Below are positions 9,011 through 18,135 of a stretch of DNA of 64,000 nucleotides, in pieces. The notes beneath the pieces were generated by a model. That model saw only the letters and a list, made by a program, of their open reading frames with translations, was not told where the DNA came from and made no database searches. Within the stretch, counting starts at the first letter, position 1, and each line of letters begins with the position of its first letter. The translations under genes were made by a program, and so were the position numbers. This DNA is from Neobacillus bataviensis (GTDB lineage: Bacteria > Bacillota > Bacilli > Bacillales_B > DSM-18226). The stretch is from the NCBI RefSeq assembly GCF_019969725.1, contig NZ_JAHXYW010000005.1, positions 62,001 to 126,000 on the forward strand, written 5' to 3'.

Positions 9011-10861
9011 CTATCCTTGACAACTGTCATTTTCTCTTTCAACACGGTTCCCTCCAAATATAGGTTGATCCTTAATAGAAACAAGTGCCTCTGCCTGTTG
9101 ACCGAAATAATGGTCTCCTATCGTTAAATCGACTGCAATTCTTTCTCGATATCGTTTTGTTCCTTCGGGAACGGTTATACCTGCCGTAAATTGAGTGAAC
9201 TCCTTACCCGCCAGTTTCTTACTGAAAACATCGTTTTCTGCATGCCAGCCTTTAGGGAGAATCAATTTTGCCACTGCTTCTTTTTCTTCAGCATACGGAT
9301 TTTTTATTTCAACCGTTATCTGAAAGGTCTCTCCAGCATGAATAGTAGTTTGATAGGGTTGAATTAAAGCCCCAAAACCTTCTGTTCCAAAATCAACATC
9401 CTCCAATGGTAATAACTCCTGATGAAGACGCTCTAGCGCTTTGCCTTTATCTTCTATTTTTTGAAGATACTCCTCTGTTATATATACTGGGTCCCAATGT
9501 CCGGAAATAAGAAAATCAGGCTTCAGATTTTTATATAATTCTGCACTGGCGATGTAGTCAGTTATCCGAAACTTGTTCTGATAAACGTAGTTAAAATCCT
9601 CTATTTCTGAATATTGGTCACCGATGGCTAGTACCTGTTTTCCATCAACCTCAAAATGGATGGCAGCCGCGTACAAGGTGTGGCCCGGATGTTCATATAT
9701 CGTGAATTCATATTCCTCCCACTTGATTTTTTCCTCAAGAGGCAGAACCTGATCCACTTTAATAGGATCGTACCAAATACAAGGCAAATTGTATTTCTTT
9801 GGGGTTTCCAAGATATCCGAAAAGTTTTCAGGACACCATACTTCGGTCCCTTCGATTTCCCTTAATAAATTCATTCCTGCCACGTGGTCATCATGAAAAT
9901 GTGTTGGAATGACCACATCAATTTTTTCAACATTATACTGTTTTTTTAATGTTGAGATCGTATATAACCAAGGTCTCCTCGATGCACGATCACTCCCTGA
10001 TGCAATCCCGCCAATAAAATCATACCCAAAATCAATGACTAACGCTTTCCTGCTTTCAGAAAGGAGCACGTATGAATGCGACATGCTTGTTCGATTTTTC
10101 AGTAAATGTGGTGTTATGGGTTCATATGGAGTCTTGCGAAGTTCGTGGAGTCTTGGATTTTGCTTTCGCTGTTTCATAAGCTCTGTTAATCGTTCAATTA
10201 AGAGATTCATAGCCTCTACGGGAGCTTGCATTACCTTTCCATGTGAAGGGAGAAGCATATCGGGATTCCGCTCTTTTAAATCCAATAAAGAAAGCGTAGT
10301 TAATGCCAGTCCCTCCCCTCCGTTATAGGACCACTGGGTTGCCGCCAAGGACCATAGTTTTCCCGGAGCATAGATTAAATCTCCTGAAAAGGCCATTTTC
10401 TTTCCATCCATTTCAGCGAAAATCGTAATCGACCCAACGGTGTGTCCTGGGGACGGGATAATGGAGAATTGAATTCCATTCATCAGATGAGTAGTGTAAT
10501 CTTTTAATGTTTGATAGAAAGGAACCGAATGAAGCAGCGAAAAACGATCCTGTCTCATGTTATAGTTATTATCTATCACTCTTGCTTTCCATTGTTCATC
10601 TGCTTTTCCAAATAGATCCTGTTCCCCGTGCGGGACCCAAATCCGAATCCCTTCTTTAACCGCGAGGTCCAGGCCTTGGGCTTGATCGCGATGATGGTGG
10701 GTCATCAGAATGTCCGTTACTTTTTCCACCCCAATTAAATGCAGGTAATCTAAGACATCCCCGTTTCCAAAATCAATTAAAATTGCTTTCTCTTCCTTTT
10801 TAATTACATAGACATTACAGGTACTTTCATATAGGAAAAGACTAGCAGTGATTTGCTTCAT
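9011..10861 (-). CDS. Tandem metallo-beta-lactamase-fold hydrolase with C-terminal beta domain
   Basis: 616 aa with two consecutive MBL-fold units. The first (about 1-215) has THHHRDQ at 54-60, PSPGHT and FSGDLIY; the last His of HxHxDH is Gln60. The second (about 255-470) has THFHDDH at 320-326, HPGHT and IGDQYSE. Residues about 490-616 look like an Ig-like/NPCBM-associated beta-sandwich (GETFQITVEIKNP, LPKGW). MBL-fold hydrolases cleave esters, lactones, phosphodiesters or amides; the substrate is unknown. It is coupled to the GH84 gene by an ATGA overlap and followed by GH38, so it probably removes a glycan substituent or opens a lactone in this pathway. Single-domain MBL proteins are the norm, so the duplicated arrangement is unusual. 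Confidence 0.75.
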   Translation of the reverse strand: MKQITASLFLYESTCNVYVIKKEEKAILIDFGNGDVLDYLHLIGVEKVTDILMTHHHRDQAQGLDLAVKEGIRIWVPHGEQDLFGKADEQWKARVIDNNYNMRQDRFSLLHSVPFYQTLKDYTTHLMNGIQFSIIPSPGHTVGSITIFAEMDGKKMAFSGDLIYAPGKLWSLAATQWSYNGGEGLALTTLSLLDLKERNPDMLLPSHGKVMQAPVEAMNLLIERLTELMKQRKQNPRLHELRKTPYEPITPHLLKNRTSMSHSYVLLSESRKALVIDFGYDFIGGIASGSDRASRRPWLYTISTLKKQYNVEKIDVVIPTHFHDDHVAGMNLLREIEGTEVWCPENFSDILETPKKYNLPCIWYDPIKVDQVLPLEEKIKWEEYEFTIYEHPGHTLYAAAIHFEVDGKQVLAIGDQYSEIEDFNYVYQNKFRITDYIASAELYKNLKPDFLISGHWDPVYITEEYLQKIEDKGKALERLHQELLPLEDVDFGTEGFGALIQPYQTTIHAGETFQITVEIKNPYAEEKEAVAKLILPKGWHAENDVFSKKLAGKEFTQFTAGITVPEGTKRYRERIAVDLTIGDHYFGQQAEALVSIKDQPIFGGNRVERENDSCQG

Positions 10862-12228
10862 AATGACGACCCCTTATAGTCTTCAACTTTGTGCTTCGCG
10901 TAACCAATTAATGGCAATAGGATGGTTCCAGCAAAGCGCTTAGGATGTTTTTCCACTTCACTTGTAGATTCATGCAGCCAATTGAGCAAACTTCCTATTT
11001 CTTCTTTTTGTTCCAATGCCCTCAAAATACCAATGGCTCTTCTGCCTGCCCATGCCCAGCTTTCCATCAATTCAATCCACGGCAAAAGATTATTCCGTAA
11101 AGCATAATTTGTTAACCTGAACTTTAAGTGATATCCCGCTTCATCCAGAAGATCCAAATATTGATAAAGTTCTGCTAGGGCTTGGCTGGTTAATGCAGAT
11201 TCTCCAGAACGAAGGGACTGAAGTGCATTTGTTGTGAGTGTATCAAGCCTCTGTGCTTCTGGATAGCCAAGGCATGAATGTAATGAATTTTCGGCGAAGG
11301 TTTTTAATGCATCATAGTTTTCATCACTGCCAACTGTTTTCAAAGCCTTTTCCCATGAGGTCCGCGGGTCATAGCTTTCTGGATTTTCGAAGTAATCCGC
11401 AAAAGTCAGCAGGGGAATTTTAGATGCCTCAGCTTGAGGCATGGTATTGACAATAAATCCTTTACAAGTCTTTGAAAGGGATGCCGCTCGGCCCGCAATA
11501 GGACCAATATGCATTTCAGCTGTCATCCCTAAGTCATTAACCGGATAGTTATCCCAAATTATTGGTTTTCGTTTAACAGCATCTGCAAATTCAGCTGTAT
11601 CCTGTGCGGTTATTTCTTTTGAACAAATTTCAGGACCTGTATAACAAATATCAATTTCCGGGTGTAACCCCTTGCCAATTTCAAAAATATAATCACTAAA
11701 CGGCGCCTTGCCATGGTAATCCGTTGGGCAAATCGATAATTTGCAGTCTTGATCAAGTGCTTTTAGCCAATGGTAAAGTTTATTGGTCAACACCACATGT
11801 GCTTCACCATAGCTTTTGAAAATTCTTCGTTCTTCATCATATTGAAATTCTGCCTTTATATCATCAAGCATAATCATAAACGTCCTCACACCGATTTCAT
11901 AAAAGGCTTTAAATTTGGAGGAAATATGTTGAAAGTCTTCTTCTGATGCGTAATTGATTGAAACACCAGAGCCGATGGAATAACAAAAGTCTATCCCCAG
12001 TTTTTTGGAAAGGGCTGCCGTTTCGGCAAACTGTTCCATAATAAAATCAGGATACGGCTCTCTCCACCTTGCTCGATGCTGCCGGTCATTTTTTGGACCA
12101 TAAACGTACAAGTTATATCCATTTTGAGAAAGAAAGGATAGTAAATCATTACGTTCAGGTGCCGTATAAAAGGCACCATAAAACCCTTCTACTACTCCTC
12201 TTATCTGAAATAAGGAATTATTCATCAT
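10858..12228 (-). CDS. Beta-N-acetylglucosaminidase, GH84 (O-GlcNAcase-like)
   Basis: 456 aa from ATG 12228. The GH84 barrel begins with IRGVVEGFYG, followed by YVYGPKNDRQHRARWREPY and the catalytic pair Asp122-Asp123 in MIMLDDIKAEF. Substrate-assisted hydrolysis of terminal beta-GlcNAc is the family reaction. Length covers the catalytic domain plus a helical C-terminal region; there are no extra binding modules and no signal peptide, unlike secreted clostridial hyaluronidase-type GH84 enzymes, so it probably acts on imported oligosaccharides. AGGAG lies five bases before ATG 12228 (or eight before ATG 12225); an ATG further upstream at 12273 lacks a site. It follows the SIS gene and overlaps the MBL gene by four bases. 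Confidence 0.88.
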   Translation of the reverse strand: MMNNSLFQIRGVVEGFYGAFYTAPERNDLLSFLSQNGYNLYVYGPKNDRQHRARWREPYPDFIMEQFAETAALSKKLGIDFCYSIGSGVSINYASEEDFQHISSKFKAFYEIGVRTFMIMLDDIKAEFQYDEERRIFKSYGEAHVVLTNKLYHWLKALDQDCKLSICPTDYHGKAPFSDYIFEIGKGLHPEIDICYTGPEICSKEITAQDTAEFADAVKRKPIIWDNYPVNDLGMTAEMHIGPIAGRAASLSKTCKGFIVNTMPQAEASKIPLLTFADYFENPESYDPRTSWEKALKTVGSDENYDALKTFAENSLHSCLGYPEAQRLDTLTTNALQSLRSGESALTSQALAELYQYLDLLDEAGYHLKFRLTNYALRNNLLPWIELMESWAWAGRRAIGILRALEQKEEIGSLLNWLHESTSEVEKHPKRFAGTILLPLIGYAKHKVEDYKGSSL

Positions 12229-12311
12229 GAAAGCTCCTTTTTTAAAGGTTGAATGTTTCAGCCTGATTTGCACTCCCCAAATATTCTTAGTAATAGTCTC
12301 CTTTAATAGAA

Positions 12312-12890
12312 TTAATTTGTTACTTCATGTTGAATCGTTTGTTTAATATATTGTGAGATAACATGATTCACATACATATGTACATCTTCTACAACACCAT
12401 AATTACTAGATGAAATAATAAGCGAAAGGTCTGAAAAATCCTTCATTCTTCCTTCTCGGCTGCCAATTAGTGAAATTACTACAGCGCCATTGTCTTTGGC
12501 GTACCGAAAAGCACGAACAATATTTTCTGACGCACCTGATACGGATAAACCAATCACTACATCCCCTGGATTAAGGAAATTTTTTAACTGTTCAACAAAA
12601 ATCTCTTCATATTCAACGTCATTCCCATACGCTGTAATTAATGAAATATTATCAGTCAATGCAATCAGTTTATAGCGTATGCTATTCCCCACATTAACCC
12701 CCTTAACAAAATCACAGGCCCAATGGGATGCACTAGAGGCGCTGCCGCCGTTTCCAATAAGAAAAATTTGCTTTCTATTTTTTCGTGCTTCCTCCATTGT
12801 TTCGTAGATTTTACAAATAACATCTAAATCCAAAGAATCAATTGTCTCTAAGAATTCCTTTTTATAGTGATAATAATAGGAAGCAAACAT
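12312..12890 (-). CDS. SIS domain sugar-phosphate isomerase (GmhA-like)
   Basis: 192 aa from ATG 12890, chosen because GGGGAGG sits eight bases upstream; a longer frame from 12935 would overlap the ROK gene by 17 bases. The single SIS domain shows FLIGNGGSASSASHWACDF (about 39-57), GLSVSGASENI and VEDVHMYVNHVI at the C-terminus, as in sedoheptulose-7-phosphate isomerase (GmhA)-type proteins. The family binds phosphosugars and isomerises aldose/ketose phosphates or releases lactyl groups from MurNAc-6-P. Next to a ROK kinase and a GH84 enzyme it probably handles a phosphorylated (amino) sugar. The same SIS plus ROK pairing recurs at 35774-37383. Confidence 0.82.
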   Translation of the reverse strand: MFASYYYHYKKEFLETIDSLDLDVICKIYETMEEARKNRKQIFLIGNGGSASSASHWACDFVKGVNVGNSIRYKLIALTDNISLITAYGNDVEYEEIFVEQLKNFLNPGDVVIGLSVSGASENIVRAFRYAKDNGAVVISLIGSREGRMKDFSDLSLIISSSNYGVVEDVHMYVNHVISQYIKQTIQHEVTN

Positions 12891-12918
12891 GTGCTGAACC
12901 TCCCCTACCCATAAATTA

Positions 12919-13890
12919 TCAATAGCTAAATTCATCCAAGTAAATCAAGCTGGCTGCTCCGATTAATCCTGCTTCAAGGCCTAGTCCTGTTGTAATAATG
13001 GGGATTGATTTATTGGTTTCACTTATAACAGAATTTTCAAGAACTTTGTGTATGGATGGTTTAAGCAGATCCAATGACTGACTTACACCACCGCCAATAA
13101 AAATAGCTGCAGGATTTAGTAAATTAATAGCATATGAAAATGCTCTTCCAAGATGATTCCCTGCCAAATGATAGATCGCTAACGCCGGCTTTATACCTTC
13201 ATATGCAGCTGCTGCTGTATTTTCAGCAGAAATGGATAATTTTCTTCTATTAAAATAGGCTGCAAGACCTCCGTGTTTATCCTGCTCTATTTGCCGTTTT
13301 GTTTGATCAGCTATCGCCTTACCGGAGCTATATGCCTCTAAGCAGCCCCTATTTCCGCAGGAGCATTGATAACCGTTTTCCCACTCTACTACAAAGTGTC
13401 CAATCTCACCGGCTAGAAGTGAATTTCCTTCCACCAGCTGGTTATTTAGAATCAGTCCCCCGCCAATCCCGGTACTTATTGTGACCCATAGGAAGTCATT
13501 AAAATTTTTCCCTTTTCCAAACAATAGCTCCCCAACTGCGCATGCATTTACATCATTAGCAATTTGCACACGTTTATTCGGCCAAAACTGTTGGATGATC
13601 TCCCGAACATTAATATTTCTCCATCCCAAATACGGGGCATGAATAAGCAAGCCTTTTTTAGAATCCACTAGCCCAGGGGCATTAACACCAATTCCTAAAA
13701 TGGTTTTTATATTGGCCTCCAGCAGAAGGTTTTTAGCTGCATTAATGCACTTCAATAAATGTTCCTCTGGGGAACTTAGAATATCTGTTGGAAATTGATA
13801 TTTTGCAATCGGTTCCCCCTGTGAGTTTACGAGACCGATTAATGTTTTGGTACCGCCTATATCCATCCCAATCACAACGGGTTGATCCAT
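12919..13890 (-). CDS. ROK family sugar kinase
   Basis: 323 aa. The ATP-binding motif GMDIGGTKT is at the N-terminus. STGIGGGLI and the ROK signature with the zinc site CSCGNRGCLE (preceded by GHFVVEWENGYQ) lie in the middle, and FIGGGVSQS near the C-terminus. Such kinases phosphorylate glucose, GlcNAc, ManNAc, mannose or allose at C6. No helix-turn-helix, so an enzyme rather than a ROK repressor. It is 71 bases downstream of the permease genes and just before the SIS gene, suggesting that it phosphorylates a sugar liberated by GH84 or GH38. GGGGAT precedes the ATG. Confidence 0.88.
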   Translation of the reverse strand: MDQPVVIGMDIGGTKTLIGLVNSQGEPIAKYQFPTDILSSPEEHLLKCINAAKNLLLEANIKTILGIGVNAPGLVDSKKGLLIHAPYLGWRNINVREIIQQFWPNKRVQIANDVNACAVGELLFGKGKNFNDFLWVTISTGIGGGLILNNQLVEGNSLLAGEIGHFVVEWENGYQCSCGNRGCLEAYSSGKAIADQTKRQIEQDKHGGLAAYFNRRKLSISAENTAAAAYEGIKPALAIYHLAGNHLGRAFSYAINLLNPAAIFIGGGVSQSLDLLKPSIHKVLENSVISETNKSIPIITTGLGLEAGLIGAASLIYLDEFSY

Positions 13891-13961
13891 TCCTATCTAT
13901 CCCCTATTCACTGGACTGAAATTAATACTTACGCAACCTCTTGTAAGCTTACACCCAGGGA

Positions 13962-14837
13962 TTAACCCTTTGATCCAGATGTTAAATTCATGCCTTCGAT
14001 AAAATATCTTTGGAATATAAAGAAGATAATAATAACCGGGAGTAAAACAAGTAATGAACCTGCCATTAGATAGTTCCATTGAGTCTCGAGCTGCCCTTTA
14101 AACACTTGGAGACCTAATTGTAATGTGTAAAGAGAATCATCGTTAATATAGAGCAATGGCCCCAAGAAATCGTTCCATGTGCCATTAAATGAGAAAATCG
14201 TTATCGTAGCGATTGCTGGTTTGGCAAGTGGAATCATAATTCTTGACCAGATATAAAAGTGGTTTGCACCATCAATTTTTGCTGCTTCAATCAATTCATT
14301 CGGAATCCCTAAATAAAATTGACGGAGTAAAAAGATATTAAAGGCGCTTCCAAAAAAGGAAGGTATTATTAACGGAAGATAAGTGTTCAACCACCCCATT
14401 TTGGAGTACATGACGTAATGGGGAATCATCGTAACAAAGCCTGGTATCATCATGGTTGCTAATACTGCGGCAAATAAAACGTTCCGACCTTTAAAGCGGA
14501 TCTTCGCAAAACCATAGGCAATAAATGAGTTTGATAGAACATTGCCAATCACCACACACAGTGAGATTATGATCGTATTGAATAAATAGCGTGTAAACGG
14601 AGCGGCTTTCCATGTATCAATATAATTTTCAAAATGCCATTCTTTTGGGATGAACGTTGGAGGAAATTGCATGATTTCTCCCATACTTTTTACCGACGTG
14701 GCAAACATCCACCAAACAGGAGACAATATTAAAATGCTGCCCAGTATGAGAATAACGGTGATAATGGTTTGTGACATCCTTTTTCGAGCTTTCACACTTT
14801 CGAAGTATAATGTTTTCTTATTTGATATTACACTCAT
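13962..14837 (-). CDS. Carbohydrate ABC transporter permease, CUT1 (MalG-type)
   Basis: 291 aa integral membrane protein with about six hydrophobic helices. The first follows a short basic N-terminus (TIITVILILGSILILSPVW). The EAA loop that contacts the ATPase is visible as ELIEAAKIDGANHFYIWSRIMIPLAKP. Partner of the adjacent MalF-type permease, with which it overlaps by ATGA, and of the lipoprotein at 15890. Together they import an oligosaccharide. No ATPase gene is nearby; Firmicutes CUT1 systems commonly share one (MsmX-type). Confidence 0.93.
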   Translation of the reverse strand: MSVISNKKTLYFESVKARKRMSQTIITVILILGSILILSPVWWMFATSVKSMGEIMQFPPTFIPKEWHFENYIDTWKAAPFTRYLFNTIIISLCVVIGNVLSNSFIAYGFAKIRFKGRNVLFAAVLATMMIPGFVTMIPHYVMYSKMGWLNTYLPLIIPSFFGSAFNIFLLRQFYLGIPNELIEAAKIDGANHFYIWSRIMIPLAKPAIATITIFSFNGTWNDFLGPLLYINDDSLYTLQLGLQVFKGQLETQWNYLMAGSLLVLLPVIIIFFIFQRYFIEGMNLTSGSKG

Positions 14838-15814
14838 TTCGGCTCATCCCCTTCATAGTGCACCCATTTAGGAGCTAACTTTAAGTTAATAACAGTTAAG
14901 ATTAGGACAATGAAAAACAGAATCCACGACATTGCCATAGCATATCCCATATCAAAAGATTTAAATGCTTTGTCAAACATGTGTAAGTTGTAGAAAACAA
15001 GAGAGTTTGCCGGTCCTCCAAGTGAAGTTCCACTGCTGCTTCCACTTGTCATGACGTAAGCTTCCTGGAAAACTTGGAATCCTCCAATTAATCCTGTGAC
15101 TACTTCAAAGAAAATGACAGGGGAGATCATTGGCAGGGTAATATGTCTAAAACGTTGAAAGACATTAGCGCCGTCTATTTCTGCCGCTTCATAAAGTGAT
15201 TGGGAAACCCCTTGTAAACTTGCCAAGAACAAAAGCATGCCGCCGCCAAGACTCCAGAGTCTCATAAAGATTAAAGCAGGTTTTGTCCAATTTGGATCCA
15301 ACAACCAGGCCGGACCCGTTATTCCTACCCAAGATAGAACGGTATTGACCAGACCAGAATCCGGATTTAATAATTGCATCCAAAGTAAGTAAACACCAAC
15401 ACCTGATAATACAGCCGGAAGATAAAAAATTGTACGGAACAGCCTCATGCCTGGTATCCCTTGGTTCAATAACAGTGCCAATAACACGGCACCAGCAGTT
15501 GCTAAGGGTACCGATATCACCACATAATAGAGTGTATTCCATAGTGACACCCAGAAAAGGTCATCTTGGGTAAACATGCGGATATAGTTTTTAATTCCAA
15601 TAAAGTCCATTCTTGAGGTTATATCATAGTTCGTGAAGCTGGCATATAGTGAAAACAACATTGGCCCAGCAGTCAAAAGGAGAAATCCTATTAGCCATGG
15701 GGATATGAAAATATATCCGTTCAGCCCTTCCCGTTGCTCGAGGGTCATATTTTTGTGGGATTTCTTTATTTTTGTTTTTGTACCAGTCTCTGTCGAAATC
15801 TCAGATCGCATCAT
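14834..15814 (-). CDS. Sugar ABC transporter permease, CUT1 (MalF/UgpA-type)
   Basis: 326 aa. A cytoplasmic basic N-terminus (about 1-30) is followed by six predicted membrane helices, the first being GYIFISPWLIGFLLLTAGPM. The EAA loop reads LYEAAEIDGANVFQRFRHITLP. GGAGGAC lies shortly before the ATG. It forms the channel with the following MalG-type permease and receives substrate from the binding protein encoded 75 bases upstream. A stable hairpin separates it from the binding-protein gene, which usually lets the latter be expressed more strongly. Confidence 0.93.
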   Translation of the reverse strand: MMRSEISTETGTKTKIKKSHKNMTLEQREGLNGYIFISPWLIGFLLLTAGPMLFSLYASFTNYDITSRMDFIGIKNYIRMFTQDDLFWVSLWNTLYYVVISVPLATAGAVLLALLLNQGIPGMRLFRTIFYLPAVLSGVGVYLLWMQLLNPDSGLVNTVLSWVGITGPAWLLDPNWTKPALIFMRLWSLGGGMLLFLASLQGVSQSLYEAAEIDGANVFQRFRHITLPMISPVIFFEVVTGLIGGFQVFQEAYVMTSGSSSGTSLGGPANSLVFYNLHMFDKAFKSFDMGYAMAMSWILFFIVLILTVINLKLAPKWVHYEGDEPK

Positions 15815-15847
15815 TTTCTGTCCTCCTCTTTGTACCTTTATAAAATC

Positions 15848-15874
15848 AGGGAGCGAATAGTAACTTCACTCCCT
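15848..15874 (-). other. Hairpin between binding-protein and permease genes
   Basis: AGGGAGTGAA pairs with TTCGCTCCCT (one G-T pair) around a 7-base loop, 15 bases after the stop codon of the binding-protein gene. No proper T-run follows. It is likely a partial terminator or mRNA-stabilising structure that raises the binding protein over its permeases. Confidence 0.6.
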
Positions 15875-15889
15875 AATGAATCAATTGAA

Positions 15890-17239
15890 TTATTTTGAGC
15901 TCTTCACTAAATTTTCCACTGCTTTTTGAGCATCGTTCAACGCCTGTTTAGGTGATTTACTTCCTAACAACGCCTTATCCAACTCAGGGTTAATTAAGTT
16001 AACATAATCTGGCGCTTCTAGTGGAGTTGGAGTCAAGATGGTTTGTTTCAAGTTTTCTACAGCTGCATTATATACACGTTTGTCATTTTCTGACAGATCA
16101 CTGCTTTGCCCTGCATTTTTTGCCGCTTCGATATTGGCAACATTATCAAAGTTTTTAACAGCCCAGTACTCTTGAGCCTTTGCCCCTGTTAAATACTTAA
16201 TAAATTCATAAGAGGCTTCCGCATGTTTAGCACCCTTTGGTATTTCTGCCACAAACCCGCCGCCCCAAGAAGTATGACCATTGCCCGGTTTGAATTCAGG
16301 CAGAGGAGCAACTCCAAAATTCATTCCTTTAGCGTAATCACGAATCTTCGTGTAACTGGTTGCCGATTGGATAATCATTCCCAGTTTACCGGCTACAAAC
16401 GGATCTGCCTGGTTATCACCAAATTGTCCCTTAAACGTATTGATGACTTTATCCCCATATTGTTGTTCATAATCGTAAACCCATTGAAGTGCTTCCACAG
16501 CTTTAGGATCGTTCACAACTGGTTTATTTTGTTTATAATCCCAATACCCTTGACCCGTAGCATTCATCATCCAAATATCTGAAGCTATGCTTTGTCTTGG
16601 CAGGAATCCCATACGTACATAACGGCTGCCATTTTTCTGATCAATTTTTTTAGCCATCTCTTTTAGTTCATCCCAAGTTTTTGGAGGCTGTTCTGGATCT
16701 AGACCAGCTTGTTTAAAGATATCTTTGTTCCAGAAAAGTAAACGAGTATCTGTGTTGAAAGGAAGTGCATATGGGACTCCATCCTTTTCAACCGCTTTCC
16801 ATAGCTCCGGAAAATATTGATTTTTTAGTTCTGGATCTTTCTTGATGAATTCTTCTAAACTTTGAACCTGATTCTTTTCCGCACGCTGGCGCACAGAGTT
16901 AATGTCATTAATGATAACATCAGGCGGATTGCCAGCAGCTACAGCAGCAAGCTCTTTTGTCCAGACATCCCCAAATGGAAGAAATGTATATTTTACGTGG
17001 ATTTTGTTTTGAGATTTATTGAAATCATCGACAATCTTTTCTATGATTGGCTTACGAATTTCAGAGCCCCAAAATGACCAAAAATCCAATTCTACTACTT
17101 CATCTTTTGATCCACCACTTTTAGCAGGTTTCTTCGTTGACGTTGATGCTTTGTCTGTTCCGGAACATGCTGCTAAAAACGTTGTTAAACCCAATACTAG
17201 AACTAATAGCAATGATAAAGATTTTCTAATACTTTTCAT
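15890..17239 (-). CDS. Extracellular sugar-binding lipoprotein of ABC transporter (family 1)
   Basis: 449 aa. Lipoprotein signal peptide with basic start MKSIRKS, a hydrophobic core and lipobox LAAC with Cys25. The mature protein has the family 1 solute-binding fold: ELDFWSFWG at its start, then GNPPDVIINDINSV, PYALPFNTDTRLLFWNKDIF, QPPKTWDEL and GGGFVAEIPKGAKH. It captures an oligosaccharide outside the membrane and hands it to the permeases encoded next. First gene of the operon that ends with GH38 at 6571. Its upstream region holds a near-consensus sigma-A promoter, a cre-like site and a palindromic operator, so expression is probably substrate-induced and subject to carbon repression. Confidence 0.94.
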   Translation of the reverse strand: MKSIRKSLSLLLVLVLGLTTFLAACSGTDKASTSTKKPAKSGGSKDEVVELDFWSFWGSEIRKPIIEKIVDDFNKSQNKIHVKYTFLPFGDVWTKELAAVAAGNPPDVIINDINSVRQRAEKNQVQSLEEFIKKDPELKNQYFPELWKAVEKDGVPYALPFNTDTRLLFWNKDIFKQAGLDPEQPPKTWDELKEMAKKIDQKNGSRYVRMGFLPRQSIASDIWMMNATGQGYWDYKQNKPVVNDPKAVEALQWVYDYEQQYGDKVINTFKGQFGDNQADPFVAGKLGMIIQSATSYTKIRDYAKGMNFGVAPLPEFKPGNGHTSWGGGFVAEIPKGAKHAEASYEFIKYLTGAKAQEYWAVKNFDNVANIEAAKNAGQSSDLSENDKRVYNAAVENLKQTILTPTPLEAPDYVNLINPELDKALLGSKSPKQALNDAQKAVENLVKSSK

Positions 17240-17335
17240 ACATTTTCCTCCTTATAAAATGGTTAAGTCATCTACCAGCCTCACAGAAACTTCTACTAGA
17301 TTAAAAGATATGATGAATCATGACGCTTTCGTTTT

Positions 17336-17350
17336 TTGGGAACGTTCCAA
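17336..17350. promoter_or_regulatory. LacI-type operator candidate upstream of binding-protein gene
   Basis: TTGGGAACGTTCCAA is a perfect palindrome apart from its odd centre G, with the core GGAACGTTCC at 17339-17348. It lies in the leader about 40-55 bases downstream of the predicted transcription start. The same core occurs twice upstream of the LacI-family gene at 50419, so that regulator may also control this operon. Confidence 0.6.
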
Positions 17351-17397
17351 CTTTAGGGTTTCAGACTGTTTTTGTGGGATGTTGTTGACTTGTTTTT

Positions 17398-17426
17398 ATT
17401 ATCAATGGATGCGCTTTCAAAGTCAA
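17398..17426 (-). promoter_or_regulatory. Sigma-A promoter of first ABC transporter operon
   Basis: On the minus strand TTGACT (17426-17421) and GATAAT (17403-17398) are separated by exactly 17 bases. Transcription should start near 17391 and give a leader of about 150 bases before the binding-protein gene. Confidence 0.7.
17406..17419. promoter_or_regulatory. cre-like (CcpA) site in promoter spacer
   Basis: TGGATGCGCTTTCA fits the Bacillus cre consensus TGWAANCGNTNWCA at 12 of 14 positions, with an intact TGAAAGCG half on the other strand. It fills the spacer between the -35 and -10 boxes, a position typical of catabolite repression. Confidence 0.5.
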
Positions 17427-17469
17427 TAATATTTTGACAATTTTTTTTAAAAAACAATAGATAGTTATT

Positions 17470-18069
17470 TTAGACTATTTCGTTGCTACTCTTTGGCATC
17501 CCGGATAATGCACCTCTCGTTGTGAACAATGCAAACAAACTCCCAAATAATAAAACTCCAATTCCTGTAAAAAACAACAATAAGAAGAGTGAACCGGCAA
17601 TGCCACAACAAACCAACAGGAAATTGACCGGTTTTTTCATAGCCAAAATAAAGGCAAGCGGGAGTGCTTTTAACCATGAAACCTCGTATTCTATAAAAAC
17701 TGGAATACTGTAACATGCGATCGGAATAAACAAAATAGTCATGATTAAAATAGCATACCTTAGTATCAACAGGATGCTTTCTGTCTGCTCTTTTAGAATC
17801 ATTAAATCGGCGTAAAAAAACGTTCCCAATACGACCAAAGCAATTCCAAGGGAGTAACTCTTTTTAAAATATTTTTTAAAAGCATGTAAAAATTCCGGCA
17901 ATATATCCGTTTCGTCATCTCCCTTCACTAACTTGATGAAAACCGAATACATTGCGAAGGTAGATGGTATGATGGTGATCAAGGGAATTGAAAATACCAG
18001 CCATAACAGATTGATCCACGAAAGCCGCCAAATCCAATTCATAATTAAAACGATTAGCCTTTTTCCCAT
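17470..18069 (-). CDS. YesL/DUF624 family membrane protein
   Basis: 199 aa with about five hydrophobic segments, starting with the family's typical NWIWRLSWINLLWLVFSIPL and IPSTFAMYSVF. DUF624/YesL proteins are found beside CUT1 sugar transporters and glycoside hydrolases in Bacillaceae and Paenibacillaceae; their function is not established, though a role with the transporter is often assumed. It lies between the AraC regulator and the binding-protein gene. A paralogue is at 51796 in the GH38/GH63-like operon. Membrane location is inferred from hydrophobicity. Confidence 0.85.
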   Translation of the reverse strand: MGKRLIVLIMNWIWRLSWINLLWLVFSIPLITIIPSTFAMYSVFIKLVKGDDETDILPEFLHAFKKYFKKSYSLGIALVVLGTFFYADLMILKEQTESILLILRYAILIMTILFIPIACYSIPVFIEYEVSWLKALPLAFILAMKKPVNFLLVCCGIAGSLFLLLFFTGIGVLLFGSLFALFTTRGALSGMPKSSNEIV

Positions 18070-18135
18070 GAAAGATCCTCCTTAAACTAATTATCTATAC
18101 TAACAGAAATGAGAGATTTTGATTTTGGCAAAACG

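Noticed and set aside
9011..9084. Longer N-terminus for GH38 paralogue A starting at 9084
   Set aside because: It would overlap the MBL gene by 74 bases and add residues absent from the other paralogues; ATG 8997 has a ribosome site.
13930..13955. Palindrome TGTAAGCTTACA between permease and ROK genes
   Set aside because: Short, single copy and without nearby promoter features; not enough to call an operator.
17450..17469. Weak stem and T-run after the first YesL gene as terminator
   Set aside because: The stem is only five A/T-rich pairs; too weak to support.
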